DNA of 64,000 nt from Utricularia gibba. Its lineage: Eukaryota > Streptophyta > Magnoliopsida > Lamiales > Lentibulariaceae. The stretch covers positions 1 through 64,000 of the forward strand of contig NEEC01000247.1 in the NCBI GenBank assembly GCA_002189035.1, given 5' to 3'. A program made the position numbers and the translations under genes. This document shows positions 29,601-42,700 of the stretch, in pieces. Under the pieces are notes generated by a model, which was given only the letters and a program-made list of their open reading frames with translations, made no database searches and was not told where the DNA came from. Each line of letters begins with the position of its first letter. The first letter of the stretch is position 1.

Positions 29601-32600
29601 GCGCCTCCTCAAATAAAAGTATGTGGTTGGAAAACCATTTGGGGTGCTCATGACATCCTAACTTCAATAAATGCATCACGATTTTCGTTGAATAGGACCC
29701 GATTGGGCGCAGGAGTCGAACCGAACCTTGGGTCCGGATGAACTTCCCAACGAAAGCACCCACCCAAAAACGACAAGCTTTTCCTTCAGAAACAATGTAG
29801 GCAGCTGCCGAAAACCCAACGTTAATAAATGGATCACTTTTTTTGCCGGGCTACAAATGACTATGGGCCCGATTTCGACAAGACCTCCGGCCAGATCCTG
29901 TGCCCCTCGAGAGCGCCTCCTCAAATAAAAAGTTGTGGATGGAAAACCATTTGGGGTGCTCATGACATCCTAACTTCAATAAATGCATCACGATTTTCGT
30001 TGAATAGGACCCGATTGGGCGCAGGAGTCGAACCGAACCTTGGGTCCGGATGAACTTCCCAACGAAAGCACCCACCCAAAAACGACAAGCTTTTCCTTCA
30101 GAAACAATGTAGCAGCTGCCGAAAACCCAACGTTAATAAATGGGATCACTTTTTTTCCCGGGCTACAAATGACTATGGGCCCGAGCCCGACCCGACCTCC
30201 GGCCCGATCCTGGTGCCCCTCGAGAGCGCCTCCTCAAATATAAAGCTTGTGGATGAGAAAACCATTTGGGGTGCTCATGACATCCTAACTTCAATAAATG
30301 CATCACGATTTTCGTCGAATAGGACCCGATTGGGCTCAGGAGTCGAACAGAACCTTGGGTCCGGATGAACTTCCCAACGAAAGCACCCACCCAAAAACGA
30401 CAAGCTTTTCCTTCAGAAACAATGTAGGCAGCTGCCGAAAACCCAACGTTAATAAATGGATCACTTTTTTTGCCGGGCTACAAATGACTATGGGCCCGAT
30501 TTCGACAAGACCTCCGGCCAGATCCTAGTGCCCCTCGAGAGCGCCTCCTCAAAAAAAAGTATGTGGTTGGAAAAACCATTTGGGGTGCTCATGACATCCT
30601 AACTTCAATAAATGCATCACGATTTTCGTCGAATAGGACCCGATCGGCAGGAGTCGAACGAACCTTGGGTCGGATGAACTTCCCAACGAAAGCACCCACC
30701 AAAAAACGACAAGCTTTTCCTTCAGAAACAATGTAGGCAGCTGCCGAAAACCCAACGTTAATAAATGGATCACTTTTTTTGCCGGGCTACAAATGACTAT
30801 GGGCCCGATTTCGACAAGACCTCCGGCCAGATCCTAGTGCCCCTCGAGAGCGCCTCCTCAAAAAAAGTATGTGGTTGGAAAACCATTTGGGGTGCTCATG
30901 ACATCCTAACTTCAATAAATGCATCACGATTTTCGTTGAATAGGACCCGATTGGGCGCAGGAGTCGAACCGAACCTTGGGTCCGGATGAACTTCCCAACG
31001 AAAGCACCCACCAAAAACGACAAGCTTTTCCTTCAGAAACAATGTAGGCAGCTGCCGAAAACCCAACGTTAATAAATGGATCACTTTTTTTTGGGCTACA
31101 AATGACTATGGGCCCGATGACAAGACCTCCGCCAGATCCTAGTGCCCCTCGAGAGCGCCTCCTCAAATAAAAAGTTGTGGATGAAAAAACCATTTGGGGT
31201 GCTCATGACATCCTAACAATAAATGCATCACGATTTTCGTTGAATAGGACCCGATGGGCGCAGGAGTCGAACCGAACCTTGGGTCCGGATGAACTTCCCA
31301 ACGAAAGCACCCACCCAAAACGACAAGCTTTCCTTCAGAAACATGTAGCAGCTGCCGAAAACCCAACGTTAATAAATGGATCACTTTTTTTCCCCGGGCT
31401 ACAAATGACTATGGGCCGAGCCCGACAAACCTCCGCCCGATCCTGGTGCCCCTCGAGAGCGCCTCCTCAAATATAAAAGCTTGTGGATGAGAAAACCATT
31501 TGGGGTGCTCATGACATCCTAACTTCAATAAATGCATCACGATTTTCGTTGAATAGGACCCGATTGGGCTCAGGAGTCGAACCGAACCTTGGGTCCGGAT
31601 GAATTCCCAACGAAAGCACCCACCCAAAAACGACAAGCTTTTCCTTCAGAAACAATGTAGGCAGCTGCCGAAAACCCAACGTTAATAAATGGATCACTTT
31701 TTTTGCCGGGCTACAAATGACTATGGGCCCGATTTCGACAAGACCTCCGGCCAGATCCTAGTGCCCCGAGAGCGCCTCCTCAAATAAAAAGTATGTGGTT
31801 GAAAACCATTTGGGGTGCTCATGACATCCTAACTTCAATAAATGCATCACGATTTTCGTCGAATAGGACCCGATTGGCTCAGGAGTCGAACGAACCTTGG
31901 GTCGGATGAACTTCCCAACGAAAGCACCCACCCAAAACGACAAGCTTTTCCTTCAGAAACAATGTAGGCAGCTGCCGAAAACCCAACGTTAATAAATGGA
32001 TCACTTTTTTTGCCGGGCTACAAATGACTATGGGCCCGATTTCGACAAGACCTCCGGCCAGATCCTAGTGCCCTCGAGAGCGCCTCCTCAAATAAAAGTA
32101 TGTGGTTGGAAAACCATTTGGGGTGCTCATGACATCCTAACTTCAATAAATGCATCACGATTTTCGTTGAATAGGACCCGATTGGGCGCAGGAGTCGAAC
32201 CGAACCTTGGGTCCGGATGAACTTCCCAACGAAAGCACCCACCCAAAAACGACAAGCTTTTCCTTCAGAAACATGTAGGCAGCTGCCGAAAACCCAACGT
32301 TAATAAATGGATCACTTTTTTTCCCGGGCTACAAATGACTATGGGCCCGAGCCCGACCCGACCTCCGGCCCGATCCTGGTGCCCCTCGAGAGCGCCTCCT
32401 CAAATATAAAGCTTGTGGATGAGAAAACCATTTGGGGTGCTCATGACATCCTAACTTCAATAAATGCATCACGATTTTCGTCGAATAGGACCCGATCGGG
32501 CTCAGGAGTCGAACAGAACCTTGGGTCGGATGAACTTCCCAACGAAAGCACCCACCCAAAAACGACAAGCTTTTCCTTCAGAAACAATGTAGGCAGCTGC

Positions 32601-35600
32601 CGAAAACCCAACGTTAATAAATGGATCACTTTTTTTGCCGGGCTACAAATGACTATGGGCCCGATTTCGACAAGACCTCGGCCAGATCCTAGTGCCCCTC
32701 GAGAGCGCCTCCTCAAATAAAAAGTTGTGGTTGGAAAACCATTTGGGGTGCTCATGACATCCTAACTTCAATAAATGCATCACGATTTTTGAATAGGACC
32801 CGATTGGGCGCAGGAGTCGAACCGAACCTTGGGTCCGGATGAACTTCCCAACGAAAGCACCCACCCAAAAACGACAAGCTTTTCCTTCAGAAACAATGTA
32901 GGCAGCTGCCGAAAACCCAACGTTAATAAATGGATCACTTTTTTTGCCGGGCTACAAATGACTATGGGCCCGATTTCGACCCGACCTCCGGCCAGATCCT
33001 AGTGCCCCTCGAGAGCGCCTCCTCAAATAAAAAGTATGTGGTTGGAAAACCATTTGGGGTGCTCATGACATCCTAACTTCAATAAATGCATCACGATTTT
33101 CGTCGAATAGGACCCGATTGGGCGCAGGAGTCGAACCGAACCTTGGGTCCGGATGAACTTCCCAACGAAAGCACCCACCCAAAAACGACAAGCTTTTCCT
33201 TCAGAAACAATGTAGGCAGCTGCCGAAAACCCAACGTTAATAAATGGATCACTTTTTTTGCCGGGCTACAAATGACTATGGGCCCGAGCCGACAGACCTC
33301 CGGCCCGATCCTGTGCCCCTCGAGAGCGCCTCCTCAAATATAAAGCTTGTGGATGAGAAAACCATTTGGGGTGCTCATGACATCCTAACTTCAATAAATG
33401 CATCACGATTTTCGTCGAATAGGACCCGATTGGGCTCAGGAGTCGAACCGAACCTTGGGTCCGGATGAACTTCCCAACGAAAGCACCCACCCAAAAACGA
33501 CAAGCTTTTCCTTCAGAAACAATGTAGGCAGCTGCCGAAAACCCAACGTTAATAAATGGATCACTTTTTTTGCCGGGCTACAAATGACTATGGGCCCGAT
33601 TTCGACAAGACCTCCGGCCAGATCCTAGTGCCCCTCGAGAGCGCCTCCTCAAATAAAAAAGTTGTGGTTGGAAAACCATTTGGGGTGCTCATGACATCCT
33701 AACTTCAATAAATGCATCACGATTTTCGTTGAATAGGACCCGATGGGCAGGAGTCGAACCGAACCTTGGGTCCGGATGAACTTCCCAACGAAAGCACCCA
33801 CCCAAAAACGACAAGCTTTTCCTTCAGAAACATGTAGGCAGCTGCCGAAAACCCAACGTTAATAAATGGATCACTTTTTTCCGGGCTACAAATGACTATG
33901 GGCCCGAGCCCGACCGACCTCCGGCCCGATCCTGGTGCCCTCGAGAGCGCCTCCTCAAATATAAAGTTGTGTGAGAAAACCATTTGGGGTGCTCATGACA
34001 TCCTAACTTCAATAAATGCATCACGATTTTCGTCGAATAGGACCCGATTGGGCTCAGGAGTCGAACAGAACCTTGGGTCCGGATGAACTTCCCAACGAAA
34101 GCACCCACCCAAAAACGACAAGCTTTTCCTTCAGAAACAATGTAGGCAGCTGCCGAAAACCCAACGTTAATAAATGGATCACTTTTTTTTCCCGGGCTAC
34201 AAATGACTATGGCCCGAGCGACGACCTCCGGCCAGATCCTGGCCCCTCGAGAGCCTCCTCAAATAAAAATTGTGGTTGGAAAACCATTTGGGGTGCTCAT
34301 GACATCCTAACTTCAATAAATGCATCACGATTTTCGTCGAATAGGACCCGATTGGCTCAGGAGTCGAACAGAAACCTTGGGTCGGATGAACTTCCCAACG
34401 AAAGCACCACCCAAAAACGACAAGCTTTTCCTTCAGAAACAATGTAGGCAGCTGCCGAAAACCCAACGTTAATAAATGGATCACTTTTTTTGCCGGGCTA
34501 CAAATGACTATGGGCCCGCCGACCGACCTCCGCCCGATCCTAGTGCCCCTCGAGAGCGCCTCCTCAAATAAAAAGCTTGTGGTTGAGAAAACCATTTGGG
34601 TGCTCATGACATCCTAACTTCAATAAATGCATCACGATTTTCGTTGAATAGGACCCGATTGGGCTCAGGAGTCGAACCGAACCTTGGGTCCGGAACTTCC
34701 CAACGAAAGCACCCCACCAAAAACGACAAGCTTTTCCTTCAGAAACCATGTAAGCAGCTGCCGAAAACCCAACGTTAATAAATGGATCACTTTTTTTCCC
34801 GGGCTACAAATGACTATGGGCCCGAGCCCGACCCGACCTCCGGCCCGATCCTGGTGCCCCTCGAGAGCGCCTCCTCAAATATAAAGCTTGTGGATGAGAA
34901 AACCATTTGGGGTGCTCATGACATCCTAACTTCAATAAATGCATCACGATTTTCGTCGAATAGGACCCGATTGGGCTCAGGAGTCGAACCGAACCTTGGG
35001 TCCGGATGAACTTCCAACGAAAGCACCCACCCAAAAACGACAAGCTTTTCCTTCAGAAACCATGTAGGCAGCTGCCGAAAACCCAACGTTAATAAATGGA
35101 TCACTTTTTTGCCGGGCTACAAATGACTATGGGCCCGAGACCGACCTCCGGCCGATCCTAGTGCCCCTCGAGAGCGCCTCCTCAAATAAAAAGCTTGTGG
35201 TTGAGAAAACCATTTGGGGTGCTCATGACATCCTAACTTCAATAAATGCATCACGATTTTCGTCGAATAGGACCCGATGGGCTCAGGAGTCGAACCGAAC
35301 CTTGGGTCCGGATGAACTTCCCAACGAAAGCACCCACCAAAAACGACAAGCTTTTCCTTCAGAAACAATGTAGGCAGCTGCCGAAAACCCAACGTTAATA
35401 AATGGATCACTTTTTTTGCCGGGCTACAAATGACTATGGGCCCGACGACCGACCTCCGGCCCGATCCTGGTGCCCCTCGAGAGCGCCTCCTCAAATAAAA
35501 AGCTTGTGGATGAGAAAACCATTTGGGGTGCTCATGACATCCTAACTTCAATAAATGCATCACGATTTTCGTCGAATAGGACCCGATTGGGCTCAGGAGT

Positions 35601-36132
35601 CGAACCGAACCTTGGGTCCGGATGAACTTCCCAACGAAAGCACCCACCCAAAAACGACAAGCTTTTCCTTCAGAAACAATGTAGGCAGCTGCCGAAAACC
35701 CAACGTTAATAAATGGATCACTTTTTTTTCCGGGCTACAAATGACTATGGGCCCGATTTCGACCGACCTCCGGCCAATCCTAGTGCCCCTCGAGAGCGCC
35801 TCCTCAAATAAAAAGTTGTGGTTGAGAAAACCATTTGGGGTGCTCATGACATCCTAACTTCAATAAATGCATCACGATTTTCGTCGAATAGGACCCGATT
35901 GGGCTCAGGAGTCGAACCGAACCTTGGGTCCGGATGAACTTCCCAAGAAAGCACCCACCAAAAACGACAAGCTTTTCCTTCAGAAACCATGTAAGCAGCT
36001 GCCGAAAACCCAACGTTAATAAATGGATCACTTTTTTTTCCCGGGCTACAAATGACTATGGGCCCGAGCCCGACCGACCTCCGCCCGATCCTGGTGCCCC
36101 TCGAGAGCGCCTCCTCAAATATAAAGCGAAAA

Positions 36133-36426
36133 CCATTTGGGTGCTCAAACATCAATAAATGCATCACGATTTTCGTCGAATAGGACCCGATTGGGCTCAG
36201 AGTCGAACGAACCTTGGGTCCGGATGAACTTCCCAACGAAAGCACCCACCCAAAAACGACAACTTTTCCTTCAGAAACATGTAGGCAGCTGCCGAAAACC
36301 CAACGTTAATAAATGATCACTTTTTTTGCCGGGCTACAAATGACTATGGGCCCGACGACGACCTCCGGCCGATCCTAGTGCCCCTCGAGAGCGCCTCCTC
36401 AAATATAAAGCTTGTGGTTGAGAAAA
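36133..36426 (+). repeat. Degenerate monomer (294 bp), first of a pair
   Basis: The start is damaged: AAGCGAAAACCATTTGGG is followed by TGCTCAAACATCAATAAATG, missing the GACATCCTAACTT part. It also shows GCTCAGAGTCG, GACAACTTTTCC and AAATGATCAC in place of the usual words. Confidence 0.75.
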
Positions 36427-36701
36427 CCATTTGGGGTGCTCATGACATCCTAACTTCAATAAATGCATCACGATTTTCGTCGAATAGGACCCGATTGGGC
36501 AGGAGTCGAAAGAACCTTGGGTCCGGATGAACTTCCCAAAAGCACCCAAAAAAACGACAAGCTTTTCCTTAGAAACATGTAGGCAGCCGAAAACCCAACG
36601 TTAAATGGATCTTTTTTTGCCGGGCTACAAATGACTATGGGCCCGACGGACCTCTCCTGCCCCTCGAGAGCCTCCTCAAATAAAAGTTGTGGTTGAGAAA
36701 A
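36427..36701 (+). repeat. Degenerate monomer (275 bp), second of a pair
   Basis: The X half starts normally, but from about 36535 many short pieces are gone: CCCAAAAGCACCC, CTTAGAAACATG, GGCAGCCGAAAACCC (the palindrome is lost), GTTAAATGGATC, and a GC-rich stretch reduced to GACGGACCTCTCCTGCCCC. Together with the previous copy it forms a roughly 570-bp patch of damage within an otherwise uniform domain. Confidence 0.8.
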
Positions 36702-39700
36702 CCATTTGGGGTGCTCATGACATCCTAACTTCAATAAATGCATCACGATTTTCGTCGAATAGGACCCGATTGGGCTCAGGAGTCGAACCGAACCTTGGGT
36801 CGGATGAACTTCCCAACGAAAGCACCCAACCAAAAACGACAAGCTTTTCCTTCAGAAACCATGTAGGCAGCTGCCGAAAACCCAACGTTAATAAATGGAT
36901 CACTTTTTTTGCCGGGCTACAAATGACTATGGGCCCGAGCCCGACCCGACCTCCGGCCCGATCCTGGTGCCCCTCGAGAGCGCCTCCTCAAATATAAAGC
37001 TTGTGGATGAGAAAACCATTTGGGTGCTCATGACATCCTAACTTCAATAAATGCATCACGATTTTCGTCGAATAGGACCCGATTGGGCTCAGGAGTCGAA
37101 CGAACTTGGGTCCGGATGAACTTCCCAACAAAGCACCACCCAAAAACGACAAGCTTTCCTTCAGAAACCATGTAGCAGCTGCCGAAAACCCAACGTTAAT
37201 AAATGGATCACTTTTTTTGCCGGGCTACAAATGACTATGGGCCCGAGTTCGACCGACCTCCGGCCCGATCCTAGTGCCCCTCGAGAGCGCCTCCTCAAAT
37301 AAAAGCATGTGGTTGAGAAAACCATTTGGGTGCTCATGACATCCTAACTTCAATAAATGCATCACGATTTTCGTCGAATAGGACCCGATTGGGCTCAGGA
37401 GTCGAACCGAACCTTGGGTCCGGATGAACTTCCCAACGAAAGCACCCACCCAAAAACGACAAGCTTTTCCTTCAGAAACATGTAGGCAGCTGCCGAAAAC
37501 CCAACGTTAATAAATGGATCACTTTTTTTTCCGGGCTACAAATGACTATGGGCCCGAGTTCGACGACCTCCGGCCGATCCTAGTGCCCTCGAGAGCGCCT
37601 CCTCAAATAAAAAGCTTGTGGTTGGAAAAACCATTTGGGGTGCTCATGACATCCTAACTTCAATAAATGCATCACGATTTTCGTCGAATAGGACCCGATT
37701 GGGCTCAGGAGTCGAACCGAACCTTGGGTCCGGATGAACTTCCCAACGAAAGCACCCCCAAAAAACGACAAGCTTTTCCTTCAGAAACCATGTAGGCAGC
37801 TGCCGAAAACCCAACGTTAATAAATGGATCACTTTTTTTCCCGGGCTACAAATGACTATGGGCCCGAGCCCGACCCGACCTCCGGCCCGATCCTGGTGCC
37901 CCTCGAGAGCGCCTCCTCAAATATAAAGCTTGTGGATGAGAAAACCATTTGGGGTGCTCATGACATCCTAACTTCAATAAATGCATCACGATTTTCGTCG
38001 AATAGGACCCGATGGGCTCAGGAGTCGAACGAACCTTGGGTCCGGATGAACTTCCCAACGAAAGCACCCACCAAAAACGACAAGCTTTTCCTTCAGAAAC
38101 AATGTAGGCAGCTGCCGAAAACCCAACGTTAATAAATGGATCACTTTTTTTGCCGGGCTACAAATGACTATGGGCCCGACCGACCGACCTCCGGCCGATC
38201 CTAGTGCCCCTCGAGAGCGCCTCCTCAAATAAAAAGTGTGGAAAACCATTTGGGGTGCTCATGACATCCTAACTTCAATAAATGCATCACGATTTTCGTC
38301 GAATAGGACCCGATTGGCAGGAGTCGAACGAACCTTGGGTCCGGATGAACTTCCCAACGAAAGCACCCAAAAAACGACAAGCTTTTCCTTCAGAAACAAT
38401 GTAGGCAGCTGCCGAAAACCCAACGTTAATAAATGGATCACTTTTTTTGCCGGGCTACAAATGACTATGGGCCCGATCGACGACCTCCGGCCGATCCTAG
38501 TGCCCCTCGAGAGCGCCTCCTCAAATAAAAAGCTTGTGGTTGAGAAAACCCATTTTGCTCATGACATCCTAACTTCAATAAATGCATCACGATTTTCGTC
38601 GAATAGGACCCGATTGGCTCAGGAGTCGAACCGAACCTTGGGTCCGGATGAACTTCCCAACGAAAGCACCCACCCAAAAACGACAAGCTTTTCCTTCAGA
38701 AACCATGTAAGCAGCTGCCGAAAACCCAACGTTAATAAATGGATCACTTTTTTTGCCGGGCTACAAATGACTATGGGCCGAGCCCGACCCGACCTCCGGC
38801 CCGATCCTGGTGCCCCTCGAGAGCGCCTCTCAAATATAAAGCTTGTGGATGAGAAAACCATTTGGGGTGCTCATGACATCCTAACTTCAATAAATGCATC
38901 ACGATTTTCGTCGAATAGGACCCGATTGGCTCAGGAGTCGAACGAACCTTGGGTCCGGATGAACTTCCCAACGAAAGCACCACCCAAAAACGACAAGCTT
39001 TTCCTTCAGAAACATGTAGGCAGCTGCCGAAAACCCAACGTTAATAAATGGATCACTTTTTTTGCCGGGCTACAAATGACTATGGGCCCGAGCCCGACCC
39101 GACCTCCGGCCGATCCTGGTGCCCCTCGAGAGCGCCTCCTCAAATATAAAGTTGTGGTGAGAAAACCATTTGGGGTGCTCATGACATCCTAACTTCAATA
39201 AATGCATCACGATTTTCGTCGAATAGGACCCGATTGGGCTCAGGAGTCGAACCGAACCTTGGGTCCGGATGAACTTCCCAACGAAAGCACCCCCAAAAAC
39301 GACAAGCTTTTCCTTCAGAAACATGTAGGCAGCTGCCGAAAACCCAACGTTAATAAATGGATCACTTTTTTTGCCGGGCTACAAATGACTATGGGCCGAG
39401 CCCGACCCGACCTCCGGCCGATCCTAGTGCCCCTCGAGAGCGCCTCCTCAAATATAAAGTTGTGGTGGAAAACCATTTGGGGTGCTCATGACATCCTAAC
39501 TTCAATAAATGCATCACGATTTTCCGAATAGGACCCGATTGGGCTCAGGAGTCGAACCGAACCTTGGGTCCGGATGAACTTCCCAACGAAAGCACCCACC
39601 CAAAAACGACAAGCTTTTCCTTCAGAAACCATGTAGGCAGCTGCCGAAAACCCAACGTTAATAAATGGATCACTTTTTTCCCGGGCTACAAATGACTATG

Positions 39701-42700
39701 GGCCCGAGCCCGACCCGACCTCCGGCCCGATCCTGGTGCCCCTCGAGAGCGCCTCCTCAAATATAAAGCTTGTGGATGAGAAAACCATTTGGGTGCTCAT
39801 GACATCCTAACTTCAATAAATGCATCACGATTTTCGTCGAATAGGACCCGATTGGGCTCAGGAGTCGAACGAACCTTGGGTCCGGATGAACTTCCCAACG
39901 AAAGCACCCACCAAAAACGACAAGCTTTTCCTTCAGAAACAATGTAGGCAGCTGCCGAAAACCCAACGTTAATAAATGGATCACTTTTTTTGCCGGGCTA
40001 CAAATGACTATGGGCCCGACCGACGACCTCCGGCCGATCCTGCCCCTCGAGAGCGCCTCCTCAAATATAAAGTTGTGGTTGAGAAAACCATTTGGGGTGC
40101 TCATGACATCCTAACTTCAATAAATGCATCACGATTTTCGTCGAATAGGACCCGATTGGGCTCAGGAGTCGAACCGAACCTTGGGTCCGGATGAACTTCC
40201 CAACGAAAGCACCCACCAAAAACGACAAGCTTTTCCTTCAGAAACATGTAGGCAGCTGCCGAAAACCCAACGTTAATAAATGGATCACTTTTTTTGCCGG
40301 GCTACAAATGACTATGGGCCCGAGCCCGACCCGACCTCCGGCCGATCCTGGTGCCCCTCGAGAGCGCCTCCTCAAATATAAAGCTTGTGGATGAAAACCA
40401 TTTGGGGTGCTCATGACATCCTAACTTCAATAAATGCATCACGATTTTCGTCGAATAGGACCCGATTGGCTCAGGAGTCGAACCGAACCTTGGTCCGGAT
40501 GAACTTCCCAACGAAAGCACCCCCAAAAACGACAAGCTTTTCCTTCAGAAAACATGTAGGCAGCTGCCGAAAAACCAACGTTATAAATGGATCACTTTTT
40601 TTGCCGGGCTACAAATGACTATGGGCCCGCCGACCGACCTCCGGCCCGATCCTAGTGCCCCTCGAGAGCGCCTCCTCAAATAAAAAGTTGTGGTTGAGAA
40701 AACCATTTGGGGTGCTCATGACATCCTAACTTCAATAAATGCATCACGATTTTCGTTGAATAGGACCCGATTGGGCTCAGGAGTCGAACCGAACCTTGGG
40801 TCCGGATGAACTTCCCAACGAAAGCACCCACCCAAAAACGACAAGCTTTTCCTTCAGAAACCATGTAGCAGCTGCCGAAAACCCAACGTTAATAAATGGA
40901 TCACTTTTTTGCCGGGCTACAAATGACTATGGGCCCGAGCCCGACCCGACCTCCGGCCCGATCCTAGTGCCCCTCGAGAGCGCCTCTCAAATATAAAGCT
41001 TGTGGATGAGAAAACCATTTGGGGTGCTCATGACATCCTAACTTCAATAAATGCATCACGATTTTCGTCGAATAGGACCCGATTGGGCTCAGGAGTCGAA
41101 CCGAACCTTGGGTCCGGATGAACTTCCCAACGAAAGCACCCACCAAAAACGACAAGCTTTTCCTTCAGAAACCATGTAGGCAGCTGCCGAAAACCCAACG
41201 TTAATAAATGGATCACTTTTTTTTTGCCGGGCTACAAATGACTATGGGCCCGAGCCCGACCCGACCTCCGGCCCGATCCTGGTGCCCCTCGAGAGCGCCT
41301 CCTCAAATATAAAGCTTGTGGATGAGAAACCATTTGGGGTGCTCATGACATCCTAACTTTCAATAAATGCATCACGATTTTCGTCGAATAGGACCCGATG
41401 GGCTCAGGAGTCGAACGAACCTTGGGTCCGGATGAACTTCCAACGAAAGCACCCACCAAAAACGACAAGCTTTTCCTTCAGAAACAATGTAGGCAGCTGC
41501 CGAAAACCCAACGTTAATAAATGGATCACTTTTTTTGCCGGGCTACAAATGACTATGGGCCCGAGCCCGACCGACCTCCGGCCGATCCTAGTGCCCCTCG
41601 AGAGCGCCTCCTCAAATAAAAAGTTGTGGTTGGAAAACCATTTGGGGTGCTCATGACATCCTAACTTCAATAAATGCATCACGATTTTCGTCGAATAGGA
41701 CCCGATTGGGCTCAGGAGTCGAACCGAACCTTGGGTCCGGATGAACTTCCCAACGAAAGCACCCCACAAAAACGACAAGCTTTTCCTTCAGAAACCATGT
41801 AGGCAGCTGCCGAAAACCCAACGTTAATAAATGGATCACTTTTTTTGCCGGGCTACAAATGACTATGGGCCGAGCCCGACCCGACCTCCGGCCGATCCTG
41901 GTGCCCTCGAGAGCGCCTCCTCAAATAAAAAGCTTGTGGTTGAAAACCATTTGGGGTGCTCATGACATCCTAACTTCAATAAATGCATCACGATTTTCGT
42001 CGAATAGGACCCGATTGGCTCAGGAGTCGAACCGAACCTTGGGTCCGGATGAACTTCCCAACGAAAGCACCCACCCAAAAACGACAAGCTTTTCCTTCAG
42101 AAACCATGTAGGCAGCTGCCGAAAACCCAACGTTAATAAATGGATCATTTTTTCCCGGGCTACAAATGACTATGGGCCCGAGCCCGACCGACCTCCGGCC
42201 CGATCCTGGTGCCCCTCGAGAGCGCCTCCTCAAATATAAAGCTTGTGGATGAGAAAACCATTTGGGGTGCTCATGACATCCTAACTTCAATAAATGCATC
42301 ACGATTTTCGTCGAATAGGACCCGATTGGGCTCAGGAGTCGAACGAACCTTGGGTCCGGATGAACTTCCCAACGAAAGCACCCACCCAAAAACGACAAGC
42401 TTTTCCTTCAGAAACAATGTAGGCAGCTGCCGAAAACCCAACGTTAATAAATGGATCACTTTTTTTGCCGGGCTACAAATGACTATGGGCCGATTCGACC
42501 GACCTCCGGCCGATCCTAGTGCCCTCGAGAGCGCCTCCTCAAATAAAAAGTTGTGGTGAGAAAACCATTTGGGTGCTCATGACATCCTAACTTCAATAAA
42601 TGCATCACGATTTTCGTCGAATAGGACCCGATTGGGCTCAGGAGTCGAACCGAACCTTGGGTCCGGATGAACTTCCCAACGAAAGCACCCACCCAAAAAC

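Larger units (their letters stand above)
1..33121 (+). repeat. Array domain I: mixed A and B monomer classes, frequent A-B dimers
   Basis: Two linked sets of variants mark the copies here. Class A typically has CGTCGAATAGG, GGGCTCAGG, AAACAATGTAGGCAG, TTTGCCGGG, a GATTTCGACAAGACC segment, CCTAGTG and an end reading AAAAAGTATGTGGTTGG. Class B typically has CGTTGAATAGG, GGGCGCAGG, AAACCATGTAAGCAG, TTTCCCGGG, GAGCCCGACCCGACC, CCTGGTG and an end reading ATATAAAGCTTGTGGATGAG. A and B often alternate, giving a period of about 620 bp, for example at 20-24 kb, but neighbours of the same class and recombinant copies are frequent. Small deletions are especially dense in the first 20 kb. The right border is the last GCGCAGG copy before a 20-kb gap in that variant. 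Confidence 0.8.

Noticed and set aside
38236-39192. Long open frame of 318 codons on the plus strand
   Set aside because: It spans about three satellite monomers, and its translation is the repeat peptide three times over. It stays open only because local small deletions keep one stop-free frame in phase. There is no start context, domain or codon bias.
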